Positions 34,679-42,746 of a stretch of 64,000 nt of DNA are shown piece by piece. Numbering within the stretch: position 1 is the first letter of the stretch; every line of letters begins with the position of its first letter. Below the pieces are notes generated by a model. It searched no databases and was not told where the DNA came from. It saw only the letters and a list, made by a program, of their open reading frames with translations. The stretch spans positions 1 to 64,000 of the forward strand of contig NZ_VYKK01000029.1 in NCBI RefSeq assembly GCF_008710135.1, written 5' to 3'. This DNA comes from Paenibacillus spiritus. Its GTDB lineage: Bacteria; Bacillota; Bacilli; Paenibacillales; Paenibacillaceae. The position numbers and the translations under genes are program-made.

Positions 34679-36817
34679 CTAGCGGAGCACATTTCCGCCG
34701 GCTATATCATTCGTCTTCAAGGCTTTGGTCAGTTTGACCAGCACATTGTTCTCTACCCTGTACGGCGGGGCGTTGACTCCCGCGTACTGGGTCGAGATGC
34801 CGACCGCGGCCAGATTGCCGGTCAGCGTATTCCCACTGATAACGACATTGAACACATCGCAGGGCTCCGTACGTTTAAAATAGTCGTTGATTTTGAATAG
34901 CTCCGTATTCTTGTTCACCAGCCCGGCCGCGTTCACCGCGTTGCCTTCCAGACGTACGCTCTTGGCGGATTGTACGCTTACAGCCGGGGAACTGCCCCGG
35001 ACTTCGAAGGTCGAATCGGACACGCTCAGCGCCAAATCCTTGTTGTCCGCGTACAAATAGCCGCCGCTCAGAGAGTTGGTGACAAAGGTCGTCCGCTCGA
35101 AGGTGTACGCACCGGGCAGCGCAGCCGACAGCGTTCCGAACGAGCCGCCTTCCGCCGCTTCAAAACGGGAATCCACATATTTGCCGGGAGGAAGGGATAA
35201 GCCGTACACTCCGCTGTACCCCAGGACCTTCAGGTTCGTGAATACACTTCCGGCAGCGGCGCTGCCGCCGAAGCTTCTGAGCTTGGGTTCCCCGGTTATG
35301 GTCGCGTTGGTAACCTGGATCGGCTGGCCGTTCACGAACAGTCCTCCGTCCTTCTTATCTGTAATTCGGATATCGACATTCTTGACGCTGACGCCGAATG
35401 CGGTCTTGGCGCTGACGGACAACTGGCCGTTGACTACTTCCATTCCGTCGATGGCAATGTTCGGACCTTCAAAATAGGTGTACGAGTCATTCAGCCGGTT
35501 ATCGGTGAAGACGGCATCGTGGTACGCGAGAATCCGGGTTCCGTCAAAATGGTTGCCCTGAACGGCTGCCGTCTGGAAAGGAGGGGCCACCGCAAGCCCG
35601 ATGACGCCTTTGGAGGCGAAGTGATTGCCGCTGACCGTCGCCTGCCGGCCGTCGTAGAGAATGACATCATAGGAAGCGTTGTTGTAGAACTCATTGTTGT
35701 CGATCAGGATATTGGTATTGAGATAGCCGTTCTCCCCGTAACCGCCCTCAACGTCGATACCGGACTGGGGAGCCGTTCCTTTCATGTCATGGAATACCGA
35801 GTTCGTAATCCGGACGCGGTCGGCGCCGCCCACGGTCACGCCCTGGCGCCGGTTGTTGGCCGATTCGCTGTTTTGAATGACTACATTCTCGCTGACGACC
35901 CGGCTCCACAGCTCTAGATAGCCTTTGGGAGCGCTGGCCTGCGTGAATACGAGATGAACGGAGACGGCGCCGTCGGGAATGGCTACGGAGTCTCTGATCT
36001 TGGCTGTAACCTTCTTAAGCCATTTCCCTTCCTTATTATAAAAGTTGGCCTCGAACCATCCGGGCAGGTTGACCGTATTCGAGATTTCGAATTTCCGCTC
36101 CTGTTTCAGCATGTCGTTCGTAAGCGGGATCGGATCGCGTGTCCGGATCTTGGCCGCATTCTTGACGGGGCGTCCCTGCGCATCCAGCCCGCCCGAGACG
36201 AAGCCGTCGGGATAGACATCTTTAATCAGCTGACCGACCCCTCCGACAATGATGCCGTCGCCCGTGAAGTTCACGGTCTTGACCCCGTCGATCACGACAT
36301 TGCTGGCCCCTTCCAGGGCAATGCCGAACCCGCTCTCATGGGTCCCGGCCGTGTACGGATTGTCCTTCTTCGTGTAATCGTGCGTATCCCGGTCTCCCTT
36401 GTAGACGCCGCCCTGCAGCGTAACATTCTGAACGCCGTATCCCAGGTACATCAGCTCATACCGCTCGCGGCCGTTCGTCTCTTTCTGCAGAACCGCATCG
36501 GCGGGAAGCTGGAAGGTCATATCGCTGACCATATTGATCCGGCTGTCCTTGTCGATCAAATAGGTGCCGGACGGCAGCGCAAGGCCTTTATAACCCTGGC
36601 CGTGGGCCCAGGCCAGCGCCTCGTTGATTCCTTTGGTCGTCTCGGGCGCATGGCTGCCGTTATTATAAATGCTCCATTTAGCCAGGTCAGCCGCGTACAG
36701 GCCCCCCGCCGGACTGCTGTCCGCCTTGGCAAGCGGACCGGAGAGACCCGGGTAGACCGTCTGGGCTGCCAGCAGTATGGCTGCGCTTACCATGAACTTG
36801 GATAACAACCCCTTCAT
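34679..36817 (-). CDS. Secreted right-handed beta-helix protein
   Basis: 712 residues with an N-terminal signal peptide (about 1-33, cleavage near PLAKA). The rest is a pectate-lyase-superfamily-type parallel beta-helix (TLPSG-like start ALPSGTYLIDKDSRI near 80, then many VTLQGGVY, NVVIDGVKTVNF and ILIDNNEFYNNA turns). The whole mature part is paralogous to the C-terminal half of the SLH protein encoded divergently. Such folds are polysaccharide lyases, hydrolases, epimerases or binding proteins. No catalytic residues can be assigned by eye. An EPS-modifying or EPS-binding role is inferred from position. RBS AGGAGGGG lies 8 bases upstream. Confidence 0.85.
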   Translation of the reverse strand: MKGLLSKFMVSAAILLAAQTVYPGLSGPLAKADSSPAGGLYAADLAKWSIYNNGSHAPETTKGINEALAWAHGQGYKGLALPSGTYLIDKDSRINMVSDMTFQLPADAVLQKETNGRERYELMYLGYGVQNVTLQGGVYKGDRDTHDYTKKDNPYTAGTHESGFGIALEGASNVVIDGVKTVNFTGDGIIVGGVGQLIKDVYPDGFVSGGLDAQGRPVKNAAKIRTRDPIPLTNDMLKQERKFEISNTVNLPGWFEANFYNKEGKWLKKVTAKIRDSVAIPDGAVSVHLVFTQASAPKGYLELWSRVVSENVVIQNSESANNRRQGVTVGGADRVRITNSVFHDMKGTAPQSGIDVEGGYGENGYLNTNILIDNNEFYNNASYDVILYDGRQATVSGNHFASKGVIGLAVAPPFQTAAVQGNHFDGTRILAYHDAVFTDNRLNDSYTYFEGPNIAIDGMEVVNGQLSVSAKTAFGVSVKNVDIRITDKKDGGLFVNGQPIQVTNATITGEPKLRSFGGSAAAGSVFTNLKVLGYSGVYGLSLPPGKYVDSRFEAAEGGSFGTLSAALPGAYTFERTTFVTNSLSGGYLYADNKDLALSVSDSTFEVRGSSPAVSVQSAKSVRLEGNAVNAAGLVNKNTELFKINDYFKRTEPCDVFNVVISGNTLTGNLAAVGISTQYAGVNAPPYRVENNVLVKLTKALKTNDIAGGNVLR

Positions 36818-36842
36818 TGCGATCCCCTCCTTTGTTCCTATT

Positions 36843-36858
36843 GTTCTCTAAAACGAAT
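36843..36858 (-). promoter_or_regulatory. SinR-type operator in the beta-helix gene leader
   Basis: GTTCTCTAAAACGAAT holds one perfect GTTCTYT half-site and a two-mismatch second half. It lies 26 bases before the start codon of the beta-helix gene. The promoter itself could not be resolved. Confidence 0.65.
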
Positions 36859-36917
36859 ACCTTTCCCCCTTAGCATGGACGGACTGCGAAGGAAAGGAAA
36901 TAGATTCCTCAAAAAAT

Positions 36918-37015
36918 AGGTCTTTAGACCTGTGATAATGAATATTTGGACCTCATTCCTTCTCTCCAGCCCTTCGTTTCTTCTACCGATAAAGAAAGTG
37001 TAGAATTCGGTAGAA
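36918..37015. promoter_or_regulatory. Divergent intergenic region with two inverted repeats
   Basis: Contains a perfect 14-bp palindrome, AGGTCTTTAGACCT (36918-36931). It also has an inverted repeat TTCTACCG (36981-36988)/CGGTAGAA (37008-37015) that brackets a possible promoter for the SLH gene: TTCTTC (36978-36983), 17 bp, TAGAAT (37001-37006). The protein binding these repeats is unknown. Confidence 0.4.
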
Positions 37016-37048
37016 AAATCTGTATTTTTTAGAGAAGGGACTACAAGC

Positions 37049-40000
37049 ATGAAAAAAATCATACTTGCCGCCTTATTATGGACCACTCCCCTCTTGGCGC
37101 AATTTCCCGAACCCGCTCAAGCGGCCGGACAGCCGTTCTTCAGCGATATTTCATCTACCTACTGGGCGCTGCCGGAAATCGAACGGCTTCATAACCAGAA
37201 GCTCATCGGCGGATATAGGGACGGCACCTTCCGTCCCGCGAACCTGATTACCCGGGCCGAGGCCGTCAAGCTGATCGTGCAAGCCGCCGACCTCCGCGCC
37301 GAGGCCGCAGGTCCGGCCCAGCCGTTGAAGGACGTGCCCGGCAGCTACTGGGCCTACTCCTATATCGAGGCTGCCCAGAAGAGTTCGATTATTACAGGAT
37401 ATGCCGACGGTTCATTTCGGCCTGGGGACACGCTTACCCGGGCGGACAGTGCGGTAATTATCGCCAGAGCCTTCCATCTTCCGGATTCGGGGGAACGGAC
37501 CCCTACGCCCTCCGACGTCTCCGGCAGCCATTGGGCCGCCGAAGCTATCTCCAAGCTGGTCGCAAGCGGAATTGCCAACGGCGACGAGAACGGCAACTTT
37601 CAGCCCTCCAAGAAGGTAACGCGTTCCGAATTCGCCGCCCTTCTGGCCCGGACTTTATATAAAGAACTGAGAGTGAATGATACCGCAGCCGCCGAGCCTT
37701 CTGCGGCTCCGGCCTCCGCGGCCCCCGCGTCGCCTGAAGCGGAGGCCATTGCCGCCCCCGAAGCCTTGTTGGCAGGCGGTGGCGGTGGCTTCGCAGGGGG
37801 CGGAATGGCGGAGCCCATCGGCGGAGGCGCGTCCGGCGGCGGAGCCGTTGCCGTTCCGGCTCCGCCGGAGGCGGCAGCCAAGCCGCCCGTAGCGCCGACT
37901 CCCGCTCCGGCGCCGGCGCCTTCGGCCGCGTCTTCCCAGGCGCCGAGTCCCGTTCCAGCGCCTTCGCAGGCGGCTACCCAGGCGCCTTCCGCCGGTCCGA
38001 CGCCGGCACCTTCTGCCGCGGCTTCCCAGGCGCCGACTCCCGCTCCGGCGCCTTCGCAGGCGGCTACCCAGGCGCCTTCCGCCGGTCCGACGCCGGTACC
38101 TTCGGCCGCGGCTTCCCAGGCGCCGACTCCCGCTCCAGCGCCTTCGCAGGCGGCTACCCAGGCGCCTTCCGCCGGTCCGACGCCGGCGCCTTCGGCCGCG
38201 GCTTCCCAGGCGCCGACTCCCGCTCCGGCACCTTCGCAGGCGGCTACCCAGGCGCCTTCCGCCGGTCCGACGCCGGCGCCTTCGGCTGCGGCTCCAACGG
38301 CACCGGCTGTTTCTTCGCCTGCGGCCGCGCCTTCCGCTTCGCCTTCCCAAGCGCCGGCGGCGGAGCCGATCAGCGTGAAGTGGACGGCAACAAGCAGCAG
38401 CATCACGCTCGAATGGAAGCTCGCAGATCAGGCTGCGGTCAAGGAAGTCCGTCTTTATCTGGACGGTATCCGGCAGGAACCGGAGCTTGCCGGTCCCGTC
38501 ACCTTCCGGGGACTGGAACCCGCGACTTCTTACAGCCTTCAGGTGGTTGCGGTCGATCCGGCAGGCCAAGAGTCGCCGCCGGTTCGTGTGCAGGCGGCCA
38601 CACTGGCCGACCAGCTGGCTCCCGCCGAAATCAGCGGCTTCGCGGCGGAAGCCAAGGATACCAGCCTTCGCCTGAGCTGGAGCAATCCGGCCGATGCCGA
38701 TTTCAAGCAGGTTGAGATCTACGCGGGAACCGAGCTTCTGGGCATCTCTACCGACGGCGCTTTTACGGCGGCCGGTCTCAAGGCGGACCAGGAATACCGA
38801 TATACGCTGCGGACGGTCGATAAATACGGCAACCGCTCCCCGGGATACGAGGCCTCTCTTCGCACGGCGAAGGCTGCGCCTCCCGATGCGCCCGAAGATC
38901 TTCAGGCTGCCGGAGGGCCCAGCCGGGTCACGCTGAACTGGTCGCCAAGCCCCGGCAAGGATGTCGCCGGTTATCAGGTTCTGCTTAACGGCAAGCCTGT
39001 GAACCAGGAGCCGGTGGCCGATACCCGTTATACCGTATCCGACCTTGATTTTGGCACCTCCTATACGTTTCAGGTGCAGGCTGTGGACAAGCAGGAGAAC
39101 GTCTCGCAGCCCAGCTCCGAAGCCGTCGCCAAGCCGACCCATTATCTGATCGACCTCAAGCGGTGGGGCATCTACAACGACGGCACGCATCCGGCCGAGA
39201 CGACAGCCGGAATCAACAGCGCGCTGTCCTGGGCGTATAAGCAGGGAATTACAGCCACCACACTGCCTTCAGGGACCTATCTGATCGACAAGAGCAGCCG
39301 AATCAAGATGGTCGGCAACATGCTCTTCGATCTCCCGGACGACGTTACTCTCCAGAAAGAGACCAACGGCGTTGAACGCTACGATCTTATGTATATCGGA
39401 TACGGGGCCAACAATGTTACACTCCGGGGCGGGACCTATATGGGCGACCGTCTCACCCATGACTATTCGGGACGCGACCCCTACAGTCCCGGCACCCATG
39501 AAGGCGGATACGGCATTTTCATCGAAGGGGCCGTCCATACAGTGGTCGAGAACGTCAAAGCCTTCAACTTCACCGGCGACGGTCTGATGCTCGGCGGTTA
39601 CGGGGTTATGTTCAAAGATTTGTATGCTTCCAGCTTTGTGAGCGGCTCCATTAATGACAGCGGCCAGAGTGTAAGCGGAAGCCCGGGCCAGGTTCGCACG
39701 AAGGACCCGATTTACTTGAACAATGCGATCTTCAAGACCGAGAACACGTTCGAGCTCTCGAATATTACGAACCTGTCGAACAGCTTCCAGGTGTTCTTCT
39801 ATAAAGCGGACGGAAGCTTCCTGAAGAAGCAGACGGCTTCCCCCCGCGAGACCATGACCCTTCCGGCCGGAGCCGCTTATGTCCATCTCGTCTTCGACAA
39901 AGTCGGGGCCGGGGATGCCTACGCCGAACTCTGGAACCGCTCCGTGACCAAGAATGCGGTCGTCCGCAATTCGGAGTTCGCTTTCAACCGGCGTCAGGGC

Positions 40001-41155
40001 ATCACCGTAGGCGGTGCGGACCATGCGCTTATTCTCAACAATGTCCTGCATGATATCAAGGGCGTTGCTCCGCAGTCGGGCATCGACGTTGAGGGCGGAT
40101 ACGGCGAGAACGGCAGTCTCAATACGAACATAACGATCAAGGACAATGAGTTCTATAACAACGCTGCCTATGACGTCATTCTCTATGACGGCTACAATGC
40201 TACCGTAGAGGGCAATCATCTGGCATCCCGGGGAGTCATCGGCCTTGCCGTCTCCCAGACCTTCAAGAATGCCGACGTAACCGGCAACCATTTTGACGCC
40301 ACCCGGCTTGTCGCCTACCACGATGCGCGGTTCACCAACAACCGGATGAATGACGCGTCCACGTTCCTGGAAGGGCCCGACATTGTTGTGGACGGCATGG
40401 ATATGACGAACGCTACGCTTCAGACCAATGCCAAGGTTCCCTTCGGCGTAACGGTCCGCAATGTCAATATTACGCTGACGAACAAAGCCAGCGGCGGCAT
40501 GAGCGTCAACAACCAGCCGATCGAAGCTTCGAACATTACCATTACCGGCCAGCCTGCGCTGAGAAGCCTGACCGGCGGCGCAATCGGGAATAAATTCAGC
40601 AATCTGCGGATTCTGGATTATAATCCGACCTACGGCCTCGCCCTTCCGCCGGGATCGTATACGAACTCGGTCTTTGAGCCGGCGGAGGGCAGCACCTTCG
40701 GCTCGGTTACCCTCTCCGCCGGAACTTATGTGTTCGACAAGAGCTCCTTCGGCACGAATCTGACGGGGAATACGGCACTCGTCGCCGACAATGACAATCT
40801 GGATCTGACCGTAACGAATTCCGTGTTCAATGTCAAAGGAGACTCCAGCGCCGTTACGCTACAGGGCGCGAAGAAGGTGGTCATGAGCAACAATGTCTTC
40901 AACGCCATGAATCTGAAACGAACCAATCTGGAAGTAGTCAAAATAGGGAACTTCTTCAAGAAGGATGAGCCGTCCCGGGTTCTCGGCTTCAGCTTCACCG
41001 GCAATACCGTCAGCACCAATGTGGCGGGCATCGGACTCTCCACGCTCTATGCCGGCGCGGGAGCCCCCGCCTATCTCATTCAGAACAATATCTTCGACCA
41101 CGCCTCCATGCTGCTCAAGGCCAATGACAGCCAGAGCGGCAACGTGCAGCGCTGA
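37049..41155 (+). CDS. Cell-wall-anchored SLH / FnIII / beta-helix protein
   Basis: 1368 residues. In order: signal peptide (1-26); three SLH domains (about 30-75, 92-136 and 153-198; GGYRDGTFRP, TGYADGSFRP, NGDENGNFQP); a Gly-rich spacer; a Pro/Ala-rich stalk with four 30-residue repeats (295-414); three fibronectin-III domains (about 440-690); and a right-handed beta-helix (about 695-1368) paralogous to the whole divergent neighbour. SLH domains hold the protein on pyruvylated wall polysaccharide; the stalk would project the beta-helix outward. With a pyruvyltransferase in the EPS operon, it could bind both wall and EPS (inference). RBS GAAGGGA lies 8 bases upstream. Confidence 0.92.
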   Translation: MKKIILAALLWTTPLLAQFPEPAQAAGQPFFSDISSTYWALPEIERLHNQKLIGGYRDGTFRPANLITRAEAVKLIVQAADLRAEAAGPAQPLKDVPGSYWAYSYIEAAQKSSIITGYADGSFRPGDTLTRADSAVIIARAFHLPDSGERTPTPSDVSGSHWAAEAISKLVASGIANGDENGNFQPSKKVTRSEFAALLARTLYKELRVNDTAAAEPSAAPASAAPASPEAEAIAAPEALLAGGGGGFAGGGMAEPIGGGASGGGAVAVPAPPEAAAKPPVAPTPAPAPAPSAASSQAPSPVPAPSQAATQAPSAGPTPAPSAAASQAPTPAPAPSQAATQAPSAGPTPVPSAAASQAPTPAPAPSQAATQAPSAGPTPAPSAAASQAPTPAPAPSQAATQAPSAGPTPAPSAAAPTAPAVSSPAAAPSASPSQAPAAEPISVKWTATSSSITLEWKLADQAAVKEVRLYLDGIRQEPELAGPVTFRGLEPATSYSLQVVAVDPAGQESPPVRVQAATLADQLAPAEISGFAAEAKDTSLRLSWSNPADADFKQVEIYAGTELLGISTDGAFTAAGLKADQEYRYTLRTVDKYGNRSPGYEASLRTAKAAPPDAPEDLQAAGGPSRVTLNWSPSPGKDVAGYQVLLNGKPVNQEPVADTRYTVSDLDFGTSYTFQVQAVDKQENVSQPSSEAVAKPTHYLIDLKRWGIYNDGTHPAETTAGINSALSWAYKQGITATTLPSGTYLIDKSSRIKMVGNMLFDLPDDVTLQKETNGVERYDLMYIGYGANNVTLRGGTYMGDRLTHDYSGRDPYSPGTHEGGYGIFIEGAVHTVVENVKAFNFTGDGLMLGGYGVMFKDLYASSFVSGSINDSGQSVSGSPGQVRTKDPIYLNNAIFKTENTFELSNITNLSNSFQVFFYKADGSFLKKQTASPRETMTLPAGAAYVHLVFDKVGAGDAYAELWNRSVTKNAVVRNSEFAFNRRQGITVGGADHALILNNVLHDIKGVAPQSGIDVEGGYGENGSLNTNITIKDNEFYNNAAYDVILYDGYNATVEGNHLASRGVIGLAVSQTFKNADVTGNHFDATRLVAYHDARFTNNRMNDASTFLEGPDIVVDGMDMTNATLQTNAKVPFGVTVRNVNITLTNKASGGMSVNNQPIEASNITITGQPALRSLTGGAIGNKFSNLRILDYNPTYGLALPPGSYTNSVFEPAEGSTFGSVTLSAGTYVFDKSSFGTNLTGNTALVADNDNLDLTVTNSVFNVKGDSSAVTLQGAKKVVMSNNVFNAMNLKRTNLEVVKIGNFFKKDEPSRVLGFSFTGNTVSTNVAGIGLSTLYAGAGAPAYLIQNNIFDHASMLLKANDSQSGNVQR
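37931..38290 (+). repeat. Four 90-bp tandem repeats encoding a Pro/Ala stalk
   Basis: Four in-frame copies of a 90-bp unit (starting at 37931, 38021, 38111 and 38201) encode 30 residues rich in Ala, Pro, Ser, Thr and Gln. Copies are nearly identical, differing at a few third positions, so copy number may vary between strains. The opposite strand reads open here only because of the repeat's composition. Confidence 0.93.
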
Positions 41156-41161
41156 AACGCC

Positions 41162-41197
41162 AAAAAGCTGGATTCCTTTAACGGAACCCAGCTTTTT
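41162..41197. terminator. Bidirectional terminator after the SLH gene
   Basis: AAAAAGCTGGATTCC with its near-perfect complement ending CCCAGCTTTTT, so either strand has a T-run. It serves the SLH gene (+) and the small secreted protein gene (-). Confidence 0.92.
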
Positions 41198-41226
41198 GAT
41201 GCTCCGCATCTGCGGTTCAAGCCGAA

Positions 41227-41556
41227 TCAATAGCAGTAGTACTTCTCCCAAATCTTATAGGAGTCGTTCTTGGTGTCTCCCCACCATCCATTTCCGCAGT
41301 TGTTGCCCTTCAGCCAATCCGACCAGTTGATTCCGCTTGGCTGCTGATTCTGAGGAGGGTTGTTGGCGGGAGGGGTGTCCTTGTGGAAGAGCGAACCAAT
41401 GGCACCCAGCAGCGAGGACAAAAAAGACGTGGCGGTCGAGGATTGATAGGCCGCTGATTGACTCGGCGAAGCAGAGGCTGAAACCGGAAGCATAATGGAA
41501 GCCAGCAACAGCATGACCATCAGCGAACCGGACAACCGTTTCACCCTTTTCTTCAT
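41227..41556 (-). CDS. Small secreted protein with aromatic, two-cysteine C-terminus
   Basis: 109 residues. A strong signal peptide (MKKRVKRLSGSLMVMLLLAS..., cleavage near SASA at about 30) precedes a Ser-rich segment (31-60), a Pro/Asn/Gln linker (61-75) and a C-terminal domain rich in Trp and Tyr with two Cys (NCGNGWWGDTKNDSYKIW ... YYCY). I do not recognise the family. The mature protein is about 78 residues and could form one disulfide. It is monocistronic, with a promoter overlapped by a SinR-type operator, so a matrix or surface role is inferred. The start has only a weak RBS (GGGGGA, 12 bases off). Confidence 0.75.
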   Translation of the reverse strand: MKKRVKRLSGSLMVMLLLASIMLPVSASASPSQSAAYQSSTATSFLSSLLGAIGSLFHKDTPPANNPPQNQQPSGINWSDWLKGNNCGNGWWGDTKNDSYKIWEKYYCY

Positions 41557-41591
41557 TCTTATCCGTTTTCCCCCAATCTGAACAAGTGATA

Positions 41592-41631
41592 GTTCTTTAT
41601 AAAGAATATAATGGGAACAAAAGATTGTAAA
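41592..41631 (-). promoter_or_regulatory. Promoter and SinR-type operator of the small secreted protein
   Basis: Minus strand: -35 TTTACA (41626-41631), 17 bp, -10 TATTCT (41603-41608). The operator GTTCTTTATAAAGAAT (41592-41607), one base from the perfect consensus, covers the -10 and the start site. Confidence 0.82.
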
Positions 41632-41657
41632 TAGCAAGCCGGGACCTTGGTCACAAT

Positions 41658-42746
41658 TTATTTAGAGGCGGTTACCCCTTGTCTGGGCCGCCTCCCATGT
41701 CTTCCGTTCCATCGGATCATAATCCAAGTCAGAAGAATGCATTCCAGAAGGGTCAATACGTAGTACCCTACCGAAGACCCTATCCCCACCTGCGACGCCG
41801 TATCCCCCGTCATCCATACATTCAGCTGCATCAAGGGAATATGTCCGAAAAAGATGACCATCGTCCCGAGGTTCAGGGCCCGGTGACAATTCTCCAGCCG
41901 GCTGCTCCGAATCCGCAGCACCCCATAGAACAGGAGGACAGACATCGGCAGCATGCTTATCGACAGCGCATAGCTCTCCTTCCAGGGAATAAGAACCCCC
42001 AATAAGACGATCTCAATAAAGAACGATCCGAGTGCCGTATACAGCAGTCCGCTTCCCCTGCGGCCGGTAAAGTTCGCTTCATGCTTCGCGAGCAGAGCGC
42101 CGAGACCGGTGAATGTCAGACCGTAGCCCAAATAGCGGGCGATCATCAGCACGGCATAGGGTCCGATGCCTGTCTCCAGAAAGGAGAACGGACCCCATAC
42201 GGACTCAAGCAGCGCTCGAAGGCTGCCCTGGACGAGCTGTCCGGCCAGAAAGGACGCCGCGATGCAAGCGGCAATCGCCTTGCCCGACTGTCTGCGCATC
42301 AGCCAGAAAGCGGCGGCCGTTCCGAACAAAAGCGGAGGGATGAACCACAGCTGGACATAAGGACCGTTCAGAACGAACGCCACAGCCAGCATTTTAGCCT
42401 GAAGAAGCAGGTTGTGGAGACTGAATTCATGAATGAGCGGAGGCAGCAGGTACTGAAGGGCGAACATGGCCATGAAGAGCAGATACAGAAAGAGCAGCTT
42501 TCTTAGATAGGATCTCACATAAACCTTGGGCGAGCCCGACCGGTTCCAGCCCCGGTAGACCAGAAAGCCCGAAATCAGATAAAAGCAGGGCACCACGATT
42601 TTCAGGCCGTTAAAAAGATAATGAAGCTGCGAACCGGAACCGTTCATCGCTGTGCTTAGAACCTGCAACAGCACAATATGGGCGGCCAGCACAAGGAGGG
42701 AACCCGCTATTTTGAACAGTGTGATGCCTGGATAGTATTTACGCAT
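41658..42746 (-). CDS. Membrane acyltransferase (acyltransferase 3 family)
   Basis: 362 residues, about ten membrane helices, in the acyltransferase-3 (OafA-like) pattern: an N-terminal helix ending in AAHIVL with a potential catalytic His, then FYLISGFLVYRGW (near 58) and YVQLWFIPPLLFG (near 130). Such enzymes move acyl groups from the cytosolic acyl-CoA pool onto sugars or peptides. The start at ATG 42746 has GGAG 10 bases upstream and overlaps the acyl-CoA ligase gene by eight bases, so the two are coupled. The target could be EPS, the lasso peptide or another surface polymer; the sequence does not say. Confidence 0.82.
   Translation of the reverse strand: MRKYYPGITLFKIAGSLLVLAAHIVLLQVLSTAMNGSGSQLHYLFNGLKIVVPCFYLISGFLVYRGWNRSGSPKVYVRSYLRKLLFLYLLFMAMFALQYLLPPLIHEFSLHNLLLQAKMLAVAFVLNGPYVQLWFIPPLLFGTAAAFWLMRRQSGKAIAACIAASFLAGQLVQGSLRALLESVWGPFSFLETGIGPYAVLMIARYLGYGLTFTGLGALLAKHEANFTGRRGSGLLYTALGSFFIEIVLLGVLIPWKESYALSISMLPMSVLLFYGVLRIRSSRLENCHRALNLGTMVIFFGHIPLMQLNVWMTGDTASQVGIGSSVGYYVLTLLECILLTWIMIRWNGRHGRRPRQGVTASK

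Noticed and set aside
37655..39190. A 511-codon, Arg-rich frame on the minus strand inside the SLH gene, with a further Gly/Ala-rich frame at 37600-38406
   Set aside because: Antisense to a gene with clear SLH, FnIII and beta-helix domains; open only because of GC-rich repeats and third-position bias. No RBS or recognisable domain.
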